DNA of 8,630 nucleotides from Dehalococcoidia bacterium (GCA_012271225.1 JAAXGS010000065.1:1-8630); one strand, 5' to 3'. Positions 1-5,893 are shown, numbered from the stretch's first letter. Made by a program: numbers and translations. The notes: generated by a model not told the origin, from the letters alone.

Positions 1-534
1 CTGTATCCGTCAGACGCCAATCAGGCCGCGCAGCTTGTGGCGCTGATGGCGGACACGCCCGGCATCTCCTACATCCGCACCACGCGTGAGGCGACGCCGG
101 TGCTGTACTCGGCGGATGAGACGTTCAGGATCGGCGGCTCCCGCGTGCTGCGGTCATCGGAGAACGATGCGCTGACAATCGTTGCCGCCGGCATCACCGT
201 GCACGAGTCTCTGCGGGCGGCTGATTCACTGGCTGAAGATGGCATCAACGCCCGCGTGATCGATCTCTACTCCGTCAAGCCGATTGACGCGGCGACACTG
301 GAGGCCGCGGCCGCGGAGACGGGAACCATCGTGACGGTGGAGGATCACTGGGCGGAGGGCGGCATTGGCGACGCGGTGTTGGCCGCCTTGGGCGGACTGC
401 GCGCGCCGCCGCGCGTTGTCAAGCTGGCGGTGCAGGGAATGCCGGGCTCCGGCCGGCCGGCGGACCTGCTGGCCGCCGCCGGCATCGATGCCGCGCATAT
501 CGAGTCCGCCGCCCGCCTCCTCGCGCAGAGCTAG
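1..534 (+). CDS. tkt: Transketolase, C-terminal part (5' end outside window)
   Basis: The reading frame is open from the first base, giving 177 residues that end at TAG. It starts inside the protein with YPSDANQAAQLVALMADTPG, then YIRTTREATPVLY, typical of the end of the transketolase pyrimidine-binding domain. The C-terminal domain follows, with ARVIDLYSVKPID and TVEDHWAEGGIGDAV. These match transketolase better than 1-deoxyxylulose-5-phosphate synthase. Transketolase is a cytosolic thiamine-diphosphate enzyme that moves two-carbon units between sugar phosphates in the pentose phosphate and Calvin pathways. Whether this is a full-length enzyme or the C-terminal subunit of a split one cannot be told, because the upstream part is missing. 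G+C is high (about 75% in one sampled row), like the other metabolic genes here. The gene is followed by a hairpin at 553-579. Confidence 0.93.
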   Translation: MYPSDANQAAQLVALMADTPGISYIRTTREATPVLYSADETFRIGGSRVLRSSENDALTIVAAGITVHESLRAADSLAEDGINARVIDLYSVKPIDAATLEAAAAETGTIVTVEDHWAEGGIGDAVLAALGGLRAPPRVVKLAVQGMPGSGRPADLLAAAGIDAAHIESAARLLAQS

Positions 535-552
535 TCCGCGGGGACGAACTGA

Positions 553-579
553 GTGGGTAGGTGCTTGACGCCTGCCCGC
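553..579 (+). terminator. Hairpin after transketolase, possible terminator
   Basis: GTGGGTAGGTG (553-563) can pair along its whole length with CGCCTGCCCGC (569-579) around the five-base loop CTTGA. The 11-bp stem contains three G-U wobbles, so it is continuous only in plus-strand RNA. This direction suits termination of the transketolase transcript 19 bases after its stop. No T-run follows, so it is not a classical intrinsic terminator. It overlaps a possible -35 box at 565-570. Confidence 0.4.
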
Positions 580-594
580 CGATTGGGGCAAGAT
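565..594 (+). promoter_or_regulatory. Possible sigma-70-type promoter ahead of the R-M genes
   Basis: TTGACG at 565-570 matches five of six bases of a -35 box. CAAGAT at 589-594 is a mediocre -10 box at 18-base spacing. Transcription would start near 601, leaving a leader of about 70 bases before the methyltransferase ATG at 672. It is the best promoter-like pair in the 137-base gap. If the R-M block is an insertion, the promoter may have belonged to the gene it displaced. The -10 match is weak. Confidence 0.35.
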
Positions 595-671
595 AGTACG
601 CGCGTTCGGACACCGTAACGTGATTCATGTGGCGGGCAAGGGGGATGAGGCTTGATTGCGGGGGAAACACG

Positions 672-1598
672 ATGATTCGCACAATCGCTCAGGTAGACCA
701 AGTCATCCAAGCCGATTCTCGTCACTACCTCGGCGAGATACCCGATAGCAGCATTGACCTTAGCTTCTGGTCACCTCCTTACTATGTCGGAAAGTCATAC
801 GAACGTGAGTTGACGTTTGAGGACTGGTCCAGTCTCATCTCGGATATAGTCCATGCGCATAAAAGGATTATCAAGCCGGGTGGTTTCATGGTCGTCAATA
901 TCGGCGATATACTCTGCTTCCCTGACGAGAACATCCCTCGCTTTCAGGCCGACAATATACGACGTAAGAAGGTCAAGGTTACCAAGGATGATATTCTAGC
1001 GGCCCTAGTGGACTACCCTAGTGCTAATCGCTACCAGTTGGCAGCCTTGCTTGGCTGTAGCGAACAAACTATTCAACGGCGGATGGAGGACAACAATGTT
1101 CGAGGAGGGAAGACTGCGACCGCTACAAAGGTTGTCCTTACAGGATGCCTGGTGTCTGAATGGGCGGCGGCAGCCGGTTTCTACCTCTACGACCAACGGA
1201 TTTGGCACAAGGATCCTTGTTGGGAGAATAGCAAGTGGCACTCTAACTCATACCGTGCAGTAGACGAGTTCGAACACGTCTACGTTTTCTGGCTTCCTGG
1301 CATCACTGAATATGACCGGGATCGCTTGAATGGACGGGAATGGGCCGAATGGGGATCACGGGGCGTGTGGAATATCCCATCTGTACGGCGCAATGACAGA
1401 CACGAAGCCGAATTCCCAGAGGAGTTGGCCCGTCGGGTGATTAAACTTTTTTCTCCTGTTGACGGTGTCGTCTTAGACCCATTTGTTGGTACGGGTACAA
1501 CGGCAGCGGTCGCTAAGGAACAAGGTCGACATTGGATAGGGATAGACATAGATCCACAGAATGTCTCCCTCGCACGTAGGCGCACTAATGATTCCTGA
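672..1598 (+). CDS. β-class DNA methyltransferase (SPPY, probable N4-cytosine) of a type II R-M system
   Basis: This 308-residue protein should transfer a methyl group from S-adenosylmethionine to a base in the site cut by the nuclease encoded next. Visible motifs, in order, are: catalytic motif IV SPPY at residues 34-37; KPGGFMVVNIGD at about 69-79; an insert at about 82-168 with a helix-turn-helix-like segment at 103-140; FYLYDQRIWHKDP at about 170-182; and the SAM-binding block LDPFVGTGTT at 268-277, followed by WIGIDIDP. Motif IV preceding motif I defines the β class. SPPY is the usual signature of N4-cytosine enzymes, though some act on adenine. I chose ATG 672 because GGGGG lies seven bases upstream; an in-frame ATG at 627 would add 15 residues unlike the family. 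The end overlaps the nuclease gene by 11 bases. Sampled G+C is about 42-53%, well below the flanks, which suggests horizontal acquisition. Confidence 0.9.
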   Translation: MIRTIAQVDQVIQADSRHYLGEIPDSSIDLSFWSPPYYVGKSYERELTFEDWSSLISDIVHAHKRIIKPGGFMVVNIGDILCFPDENIPRFQADNIRRKKVKVTKDDILAALVDYPSANRYQLAALLGCSEQTIQRRMEDNNVRGGKTATATKVVLTGCLVSEWAAAAGFYLYDQRIWHKDPCWENSKWHSNSYRAVDEFEHVYVFWLPGITEYDRDRLNGREWAEWGSRGVWNIPSVRRNDRHEAEFPEELARRVIKLFSPVDGVVLDPFVGTGTTAAVAKEQGRHWIGIDIDPQNVSLARRRTNDS

Positions 1599-2253
1599 TG
1601 AGTTAGAACGGCTTGAACAAACCGCCATGTCGATGGTGGTTCAAGCATTGACTGACTATCGGCAACAGGCTGTGACGATCTTTCGGGAAGAAACCGATTC
1701 ACCGCAAGATATAGCTGAGGACGTGACGCGGGAAGCCCTAGAGATGATGGGAGTCTCTGGCTGGAATGAGAGACTCTATGGAAAAGTGGACTACAAGAAG
1801 GCTGTGTACATCTTTTTGCCGACCACGTATCCTGCTGCATTGATGCTCGACTCAAAAGCCGAGAAACCCAACGGAGATAGAACGGCGACCATACAGATGT
1901 CGCAAACTTCGATGCGAGTCAAGATGCTACGATCCGGCAGCGAAGTGGATGAACCTGGTGGTCTGGAACCAGTAATTACCAGGGGAGGTCGTTCTCTATA
2001 CGTGGTGACCATCATTGCCAAGTACGTATACGAGGAAATTACCGACGGCCAAGAACTTCGGCGGCTCATCGTCTCCTGCATCCCCAACGGCTTGTTGCAA
2101 CAACGTTATAACCCAGATTCCAACAATGGAATCTGGCTGGCAGGTCGTAACGCGCCTTCGCGAGGTGAAGACTTTCGGGTCCGGCTCAGTTACCGCCTCT
2201 TGTCAAAACAGGCACCTTGGCGTGTGCAAGAAATTGAGCTACTGAAGGAGTAA
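1588..2253 (+). CDS. SfiI-like type II restriction endonuclease
   Basis: The 221-residue product resembles SfiI as I recall that sequence; no search was run. Shared features are: an N-terminal DELE...VVQAL..Y segment; YGKVDYKKA with D68; LDSKAEK with D88 and K90; SQTSM; LLQQRYNPD at 169-177; APSRGEDFRVRL at 189-200; and a terminal PWRVQEIE. SfiI's catalytic residues are D79, D100 and K102. The spacing here (20 then 2, against 21 then 2) fits a PD-(D/E)XK-type site. SfiI is a tetramer cutting GGCC(N5)GGCC, so this enzyme may recognise a related interrupted palindrome; its true site is unknown. It is shorter than SfiI (269 residues). ATG 1588 is preceded by AGG seven bases upstream; ATG 1561 is an alternative. 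The 11-base overlap with the methyltransferase gene implies co-expression, with protection translated first. Confidence 0.85.
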   Translation: MIPDELERLEQTAMSMVVQALTDYRQQAVTIFREETDSPQDIAEDVTREALEMMGVSGWNERLYGKVDYKKAVYIFLPTTYPAALMLDSKAEKPNGDRTATIQMSQTSMRVKMLRSGSEVDEPGGLEPVITRGGRSLYVVTIIAKYVYEEITDGQELRRLIVSCIPNGLLQQRYNPDSNNGIWLAGRNAPSRGEDFRVRLSYRLLSKQAPWRVQEIELLKE

Positions 2254-2264
2254 GGTGGTGCCAA

Positions 2265-2378
2265 ATGAGAAGAAGATACAAGGGCGGCCGCGTGTTGCGC
2301 GTGGCCGTCAACACCAGTGTCGATCCCTGGCGCGTGGTAAGTGTATTCTTCGATAGAGATATGAGAGGGGAGTTATGA
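2265..2378 (+). pseudogene. DUF4258 gene fragment (C-terminal end only)
   Basis: This 37-codon frame starts at ATG 2265 and encodes KGGRVLRVAVNTSVDPWRVV followed by SVFFDRDMRGEL. The pattern G-R-x-L-R-V-x-x-N, then D-P-x-x-V-V-x-x-F-F-D-R, is how DUF4258 proteins end, as I recall the family. DUF4258 proteins are usually 80-100 residues and are predicted RelE-like toxins often encoded next to DUF2283. The N-terminal half, including the usual H...R motif, is missing. The sequence becomes recognisable 12 bases after the nuclease stop codon, which suggests truncation by acquisition of the R-M block. The TGA at 2376-2378 overlaps the DUF2283 ATG as ATGA, so the original coupling survives. A real 37-residue protein is possible but unlikely to be an active toxin. 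Confidence 0.6.
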
Positions 2379-2575
2379 AACTGAACGTGGACAGGGAAGC
2401 CGATGCCCTTTACCTCCGCCTCGACGACTCTCCAATCGTCGACTCAGAAGAGGTTTCGCCGGGAGTGGTGCTGGACTACAACGAATCGAATGAAGTGGTG
2501 GGGGTGGAGATGCTGCACCTATCGAAGCGATCCTCCACACTGAACCTCTCAGCGTTGCAGTTCGAGACCGTCTGA
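2375..2575 (+). CDS. DUF2283 family small protein (antitoxin-like)
   Basis: The 66-residue product has the standard DUF2283 layout: MKLNVDREADALYLRL at the start, then a SEEVSPGVVLDYN strand, then VVGVEMLHLSKR, and a short variable tail. Length and motifs match complete family members. DUF2283 proteins have no firmly established biochemical role; they often follow DUF4258 genes in a toxin-antitoxin-like arrangement. The start is ATG 2375 with a purine-rich GAGGGGAG just upstream. It overlaps the truncated DUF4258 frame by four bases, so its translation was probably coupled to that gene. Its partner is now a fragment, so this may be an orphan antitoxin-like gene read through from the R-M transcript. 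The 150 bases between it and the next gene contain no other coding sequence or convincing terminator that I can see. Confidence 0.85.
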   Translation: MKLNVDREADALYLRLDDSPIVDSEEVSPGVVLDYNESNEVVGVEMLHLSKRSSTLNLSALQFETV

Positions 2576-2725
2576 CGGCGACTTCTCCTGTTGCCACCAA
2601 TGGCGGCTGCGCTTTCAGCCGCTCGCGGCCTAGTGCGCGTAGATGGCGCTATCGCAAATGCCCCCCGCCCCGTCCTGCTTCCGGGCAAGTCTGGTAGCCT
2701 GACTGGAGGGAAAGGGGGCAGGCAC

Positions 2726-4123
2726 ATGACCACTGTGATTCGGGGCGCCACCATCGTCACCTGTGACGCCGATCAGCGCGTCATCCACAACGGAGGCATC
2801 GCCATCGGAGACGATGGCCTCATCGCCGCCGTCGGACGGAGCGATGAGGTGGAACGCGCGTATCCAAATGCTGAGACAGTCTCCGGACGCGGGAAGGCGG
2901 TTCTGCCCGGCTTCTTCAACTGCCATACGCACCTGACCGCCACGCTGAGCCGGGGCATCCTGGAGGACTTGGGGTTCCCAACGATTCTCCGGTATCCGGA
3001 GCAGGCGGCGGCGCTGCTCTCCGCAGAAGAGATGCAGGTCATCGCCGTGCTTGGCGCAATCGAGGGGATCCGCAGCGGCACGACGACGTTCTTTGAGCAG
3101 GGCCGCGGCGTGTCCACGTATGCCGCGCAGCTTGCGGCAACCGGCGCGCGATTTGTTCTTGGCGAGTCCATGCAGGATGTCACGTTCAACGTGATCCGCG
3201 CCGGCTCACCCCTGACGGCGGCGTCCGATTTCTCCCGCGAGACGGCGGAGCAGGCGTGGCAGCGGGCGGTGGACGCTTATGAGTCATGGCACGGCAAGGC
3301 GGATGGACGCCTGACCGTGTACTTTGCGCCGTCAACGGCGGATTCCGTGTCTCCCATCATGCTCAGGCGGTCTCGTGAGCTTGCCGAAGAACGCGGCGTC
3401 GGGTACACCATCCACCTCTCACAGAGCAAGCAGGAGGTGGCCGGCGTGATGGCCGCGTGGGGGGTGCTCCCCACCCACTATCTGGAGACGCATGAGTTTC
3501 TGGGGCCGCGGCTCGTCGTCGCCCACTGCCGCTACATCGATGAATCGGAGGTTCAGGCGCTGGGTCGACACGGCGTCGGCGTCTCGAACAATCCGGCGAT
3601 TGCCGCGCGGCGCGGCGCGGCGGCCCCCGCGCTTGACCTGGAAGAGGCGGGCTGCGGCATCGGCATCGGCACGGACAACATGGCCGAGGACATGGTGGAG
3701 GCTGTGCGGACGGGGTACTTTGCGGAGCGCGTCCGCCGCAATGACGAGTTCAAGCCGACGCCGGAGCACGTGCTGGCGTGGGGAACCATCGGCGGCGCGC
3801 GGATCATGGGCATGGATAACACGCTCGGCTCACTGGAGGCGGGCAAGCAGGCGGACCTCTTTGTGACTGACCTGCGCCGCGCCCATATGGTTCCTGTGCT
3901 GCGGCCGGTTTCCGACTTTGTGAACAATGCGCAGGCGGCAGACGTGGAGGCGGTGATGGTCGCGGGCGAGTGGATCATGCGTGACCGCACGCTGCTGCAC
4001 GTGGATGAAGAGGACATTCTGACGCGGGCGGAGGAGATTGCGCATCGGGCGTGGCGCCAGCTGCGCGAGAAGCACCCGACCGTCCAGATGCCGTTCCCGC
4101 TCGCCGAGGGGCCCGCGTTCTAG
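2726..4123 (+). CDS. Atz/Trz-family metal-dependent amidohydrolase
   Basis: The 465-residue protein is the normal length for the chlorohydrolase/deaminase branch of the amidohydrolase superfamily. These cytosolic enzymes hydrolyse C-N, C-Cl or C-S bonds on ring compounds, for example deamination of adenosine-type or triazine substrates. Visible motifs: an N-terminal β-strand segment with VIRGATIVTCD; PGFFNCHTHL with metal ligands H67 and H69; YTIHLSQ with H230; VVAHC with H267; GIGTDN with D317; and the C-terminal GSLEAGKQADLFV typical of the family. The usual HxxE catalytic glutamate after the third histidine appears as Q233, so chemistry may differ or an alternative residue may serve. I chose ATG 2726 because AGGGAAAGGGGG lies just upstream; earlier in-frame ATGs add 45 residues unlike the family. 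The substrate cannot be assigned. mobA follows after 18 bases, suggesting co-transcription. Confidence 0.88.
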   Translation: MTTVIRGATIVTCDADQRVIHNGGIAIGDDGLIAAVGRSDEVERAYPNAETVSGRGKAVLPGFFNCHTHLTATLSRGILEDLGFPTILRYPEQAAALLSAEEMQVIAVLGAIEGIRSGTTTFFEQGRGVSTYAAQLAATGARFVLGESMQDVTFNVIRAGSPLTAASDFSRETAEQAWQRAVDAYESWHGKADGRLTVYFAPSTADSVSPIMLRRSRELAEERGVGYTIHLSQSKQEVAGVMAAWGVLPTHYLETHEFLGPRLVVAHCRYIDESEVQALGRHGVGVSNNPAIAARRGAAAPALDLEEAGCGIGIGTDNMAEDMVEAVRTGYFAERVRRNDEFKPTPEHVLAWGTIGGARIMGMDNTLGSLEAGKQADLFVTDLRRAHMVPVLRPVSDFVNNAQAADVEAVMVAGEWIMRDRTLLHVDEEDILTRAEEIAHRAWRQLREKHPTVQMPFPLAEGPAF

Positions 4124-4141
4124 CAGCGCGGCGGCTCCCGC

Positions 4142-4783
4142 ATGGTCGGCGTGCTCCGCCCTCCCTCGGCAACCGGCGTCATCCTGGCCGGGGGAGAGAG
4201 TTCGCGCATGGGCCGTGACAAGGCGCTGATTCCCGTGGGCGGCGTGCCGATGCTGCGCCGCGCGGCGGACGCCGTGGCCGCCGTCTGCGCGGAGGTGCTC
4301 ATCATCGGCGATCAGGCCGGACGGGAGGAGCTTGAACTACCCCCCCGCGCCCGGTGGGTGGCGGACGTTGTGCGGGGCCGCGGTCCCCTGGGCGGCGTGC
4401 ACGCCGGGCTTGCCGCCGCGTCCCATGAGACGGTGTTCGCGGCAAGCTGCGATATGCCTCTGCTCAATTCATGGCTCATCACCGTTCTGCTGGGAATCAT
4501 GCAGCAGGACGCCATGCGGCTGTACTCCGCCGTCGTGCCGCGCGTCGGGCAAGCCTCGCAGACCCTGCACGCCGTCTATCGTCGGTCATGCGTTGAGGAG
4601 GCGGAGCGCCTGCTGAGTGAGGAGGAGCGCCCGGGGCTGCAGTCCCTGCTGCGCAAACTGCGCGTCCTGTACGTGGACGAGGAGCGGCTGACGGCCTTTG
4701 ATCTGGATATGCGCTCCATGATGAGCGTCAATACGCAGGAGGACCTTGACCGCGCGGAGCGCCTGCTGCAGGGGGCATACTGA
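4142..4783 (+). CDS. mobA: Molybdenum cofactor guanylyltransferase MobA
   Basis: The 213-residue protein should attach GMP from GTP to molybdopterin, making the guanine dinucleotide form of the molybdenum cofactor in the cytosol. The nucleotide-binding signature LAGGESSRMGRDK is at residues 15-27, GPLGGVHAGL at 81-90, and CDMPLL at 103-108, where D104 is the expected magnesium ligand. NTQEDL at 197-202 matches the family's C-terminal N-T-x-E-D-L. Length is normal for MobA. Related nucleotidyltransferases such as MocA (cytidylyl) share the first motif, but the overall pattern fits MobA better. ATG 4142 has no strong ribosome binding site; its proximity (18 bases) to the amidohydrolase stop suggests translation from a shared message. 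Directly after its stop is a short fragment resembling the start of moeA, a frequent mobA neighbour. Molybdoenzymes are therefore expected elsewhere in this genome. Confidence 0.88.
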   Translation: MVGVLRPPSATGVILAGGESSRMGRDKALIPVGGVPMLRRAADAVAAVCAEVLIIGDQAGREELELPPRARWVADVVRGRGPLGGVHAGLAAASHETVFAASCDMPLLNSWLITVLLGIMQQDAMRLYSAVVPRVGQASQTLHAVYRRSCVEEAERLLSEEERPGLQSLLRKLRVLYVDEERLTAFDLDMRSMMSVNTQEDLDRAERLLQGAY

Positions 4784-4849
4784 ATGAGTAGGCTGCCCGA
4801 ATGGACGATGGTTGATGAGCACCCTGAACGCGATGCGAGCCGTCGCTGA
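4784..4849 (+). pseudogene. Possible decayed 5' end of moeA
   Basis: An ATG immediately after the mobA stop opens a 21-codon frame beginning MSRLPEWTMVDEHPERD. This resembles MoeA N-termini of the kind LPEW-x-x-V-D-E-x-x-E-R. After a frame change near 4832, the next bases read M-R-A-V-A-D-L-D-P-D-S, again resembling the MoeA continuation (L-A-A-V-x-x-L-x-P). MoeA inserts molybdate into molybdopterin and is often encoded beside mobA. The rest of the gene is absent; the solitary methyltransferase starts at 4867 instead. The match is short and judged by eye, so it could be chance. Confidence 0.25.
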
Positions 4850-4866
4850 TCTCGACCCGGATAGCC

Positions 4867-5751
4867 GTGCTGAACATCCATGATCGCGCGCTCCTGCAGG
4901 GCGATAACCTGCCGTCTCTGCGCGCCCTGCCCGATGAATCCGTCCACCTGATCGCGACGGATCCGCCGTTCAATACGGGGCGCCAGGTTCGCGCAAACTC
5001 GAACAGGCCAGCGGCAGAGGCGGAGTTCAAAGACCGCTGGTCATGGGAACAGGATATCGATCCGGAATGGCCAACCTTCCTTTCGGGCGCCTGTCCGGCG
5101 GCAATGAGCGTCGTCGAAGCATCAAAGGCCGCGCACGGCAACGATATGGGCGCGTTCTTATGCTTCATGGCCGTCCGCCTGATTGAAATGCGCCGCGTTT
5201 TGAAAAATGACGGCAGCATATATGTCCATTGCGATCCAACCTCCGGACACTACGTGAAACAGTTGATGGACGCCGTCTTTGGCGCGGGGCATTTTCAGAA
5301 TGAGATCATCTGGAGCTACGGCCTTGGCGGATCATCGCCCAGGCGATTCTCCCGCAAGCATGACACAATCCTGTTCTATACGAAGACGGATCACTATACG
5401 TTCAACAAGCCCCAGACCCCGGCGACGTCACATCGCCTGCGGGGCCGCATGAAGGGCACCACGGATGTGTGGAGCATCCCGTCCGTCAACAACATGGCGT
5501 ATGAACGGACGGGCTACCCGACGCAGAAACCGGTGGCGCTGTATGAGCGCATCATCGCGGCGAGCAGCAGTCCCGGCGATGTGGTGCTGGACCCGTTCTG
5601 CGGGTCCGGAACGACGCTGGTGGCCGCGGAACGGCTGGGCCGCCGGTGGATCGGGATGGATACATGGGACGGCGCGTATGACACCCTCAGAGGACGACTG
5701 GAACGGGAGGCGGGCGGGAGCGCCGCGCTCCCGCCCATTCAGTGCATCTGA
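4867..5751 (+). CDS. Solitary β-class DNA methyltransferase (DPPF, probable N6-adenine)
   Basis: The 294-residue protein should methylate a specific DNA site using S-adenosylmethionine. Motif IV is TDPPFNTGR with DPPF at 32-35, the usual N6-adenine signature. FQNEIIWSYGLGGSS lies at about 143-157, KHDTILFYTK at about 164-173, YPTQKP at 217-222, and the SAM-binding LDPFCGSGTT at 241-250, followed by RRWIGMD. Motif IV before motif I places it in the β class. Only about 25-30 residues separate the HYTFN block from the DVWSIPS block. Larger relatives carry a much longer target-recognition segment there, so this is a compact form. The start is GTG 4867: a stop at 4825 closes the frame and no ATG fits. 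No restriction nuclease gene is adjacent, so it looks like an orphan methyltransferase with a regulatory, mobile-element or anti-restriction role. It is unlike the SPPY enzyme at 672-1598. Confidence 0.9.
   Translation: MLNIHDRALLQGDNLPSLRALPDESVHLIATDPPFNTGRQVRANSNRPAAEAEFKDRWSWEQDIDPEWPTFLSGACPAAMSVVEASKAAHGNDMGAFLCFMAVRLIEMRRVLKNDGSIYVHCDPTSGHYVKQLMDAVFGAGHFQNEIIWSYGLGGSSPRRFSRKHDTILFYTKTDHYTFNKPQTPATSHRLRGRMKGTTDVWSIPSVNNMAYERTGYPTQKPVALYERIIAASSSPGDVVLDPFCGSGTTLVAAERLGRRWIGMDTWDGAYDTLRGRLEREAGGSAALPPIQCI
5712..5736. terminator. Perfect 12-base inverted repeat inside the methyltransferase 3' end
   Basis: GGGCGGGAGCGC (5712-5723) and GCGCTCCCGCCC (5725-5736) are exact reverse complements separated by one base. 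A realistic RNA hairpin would have about 10-11 pairs and a 3-5 base loop. The repeat lies within the last codons of the methyltransferase, encoding a GGSAALPP tail, and ends 15 bases before the coding region does. It sits between convergent genes, so it could terminate transcription from either side. No T-run follows on either strand, so a factor-independent terminator is uncertain; RNA stabilisation is an alternative. Confidence 0.45.
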
Positions 5752-5794
5752 ACGTGTCGCAACACCCCGCCCCCAATTTCGACCTTGATCCCGG

Positions 5795-5821
5795 CCCCGC
5801 GCACGGCTCACCACCGCGGGG
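5795..5821. repeat. Weak inverted repeat in the convergent intergenic region
   Basis: CCCCGCG (5795-5801) and CGCGGGG (5815-5821) are complementary arms around a 13-base loop. They lie between the solitary methyltransferase and the DUF4411 gene and could contribute to a bidirectional terminator. There is no adjacent T-run. In GC-rich DNA, seven-base arms can occur by chance. Confidence 0.25.
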
Positions 5822-5828
5822 ATGGCCC

Positions 5829-5888
5829 ATGCCGGGACAGATCTATTACGTGACAGCGGGAGCGACCAGGAATATCGACGCGCGGTGA
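5829..5888 (+). pseudogene. 19-codon gene-start fragment, possibly CoaB-like
   Basis: ATG 5829 opens a short frame encoding MPGQIYYVTAGATRNIDAR and then TGA. V-T-A-G-A-T-R followed by I-D resembles the start of phosphopantothenate-cysteine ligase (CoaB) domains, which read V-T-A-G-x-T-R-x-x-I-D-x-V-R. Compared with that pattern, residues are missing on both sides of I-D, as if small deletions had occurred. Nothing recognisable continues; the minus-strand PIN-like gene ends at 5894. It may be a relic of a gene replaced by the ImmA/PIN module, or coincidence. Confidence 0.2.
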
Positions 5889-5893
5889 AAGAC

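Noticed and set aside
627..671. Upstream in-frame ATGs (627, 645) as the methyltransferase start
   Set aside because: The added 15 residues (MWRARGMRLDCGGNT) do not look like the family, and ATG 672 has GGGGG at proper spacing.
2615..2645. Small hairpin GCCGC-TC-GCGGC as a terminator after DUF2283
   Set aside because: The stem is five pairs with a two-base loop and no T-run; common by chance in GC-rich DNA.
2591..2725. Longer N-terminus of the amidohydrolase beginning at ATG 2591
   Set aside because: The 45 extra residues are proline/glycine-rich and unlike the family; ATG 2726 has a strong purine-rich ribosome binding site and starts with the expected strand.
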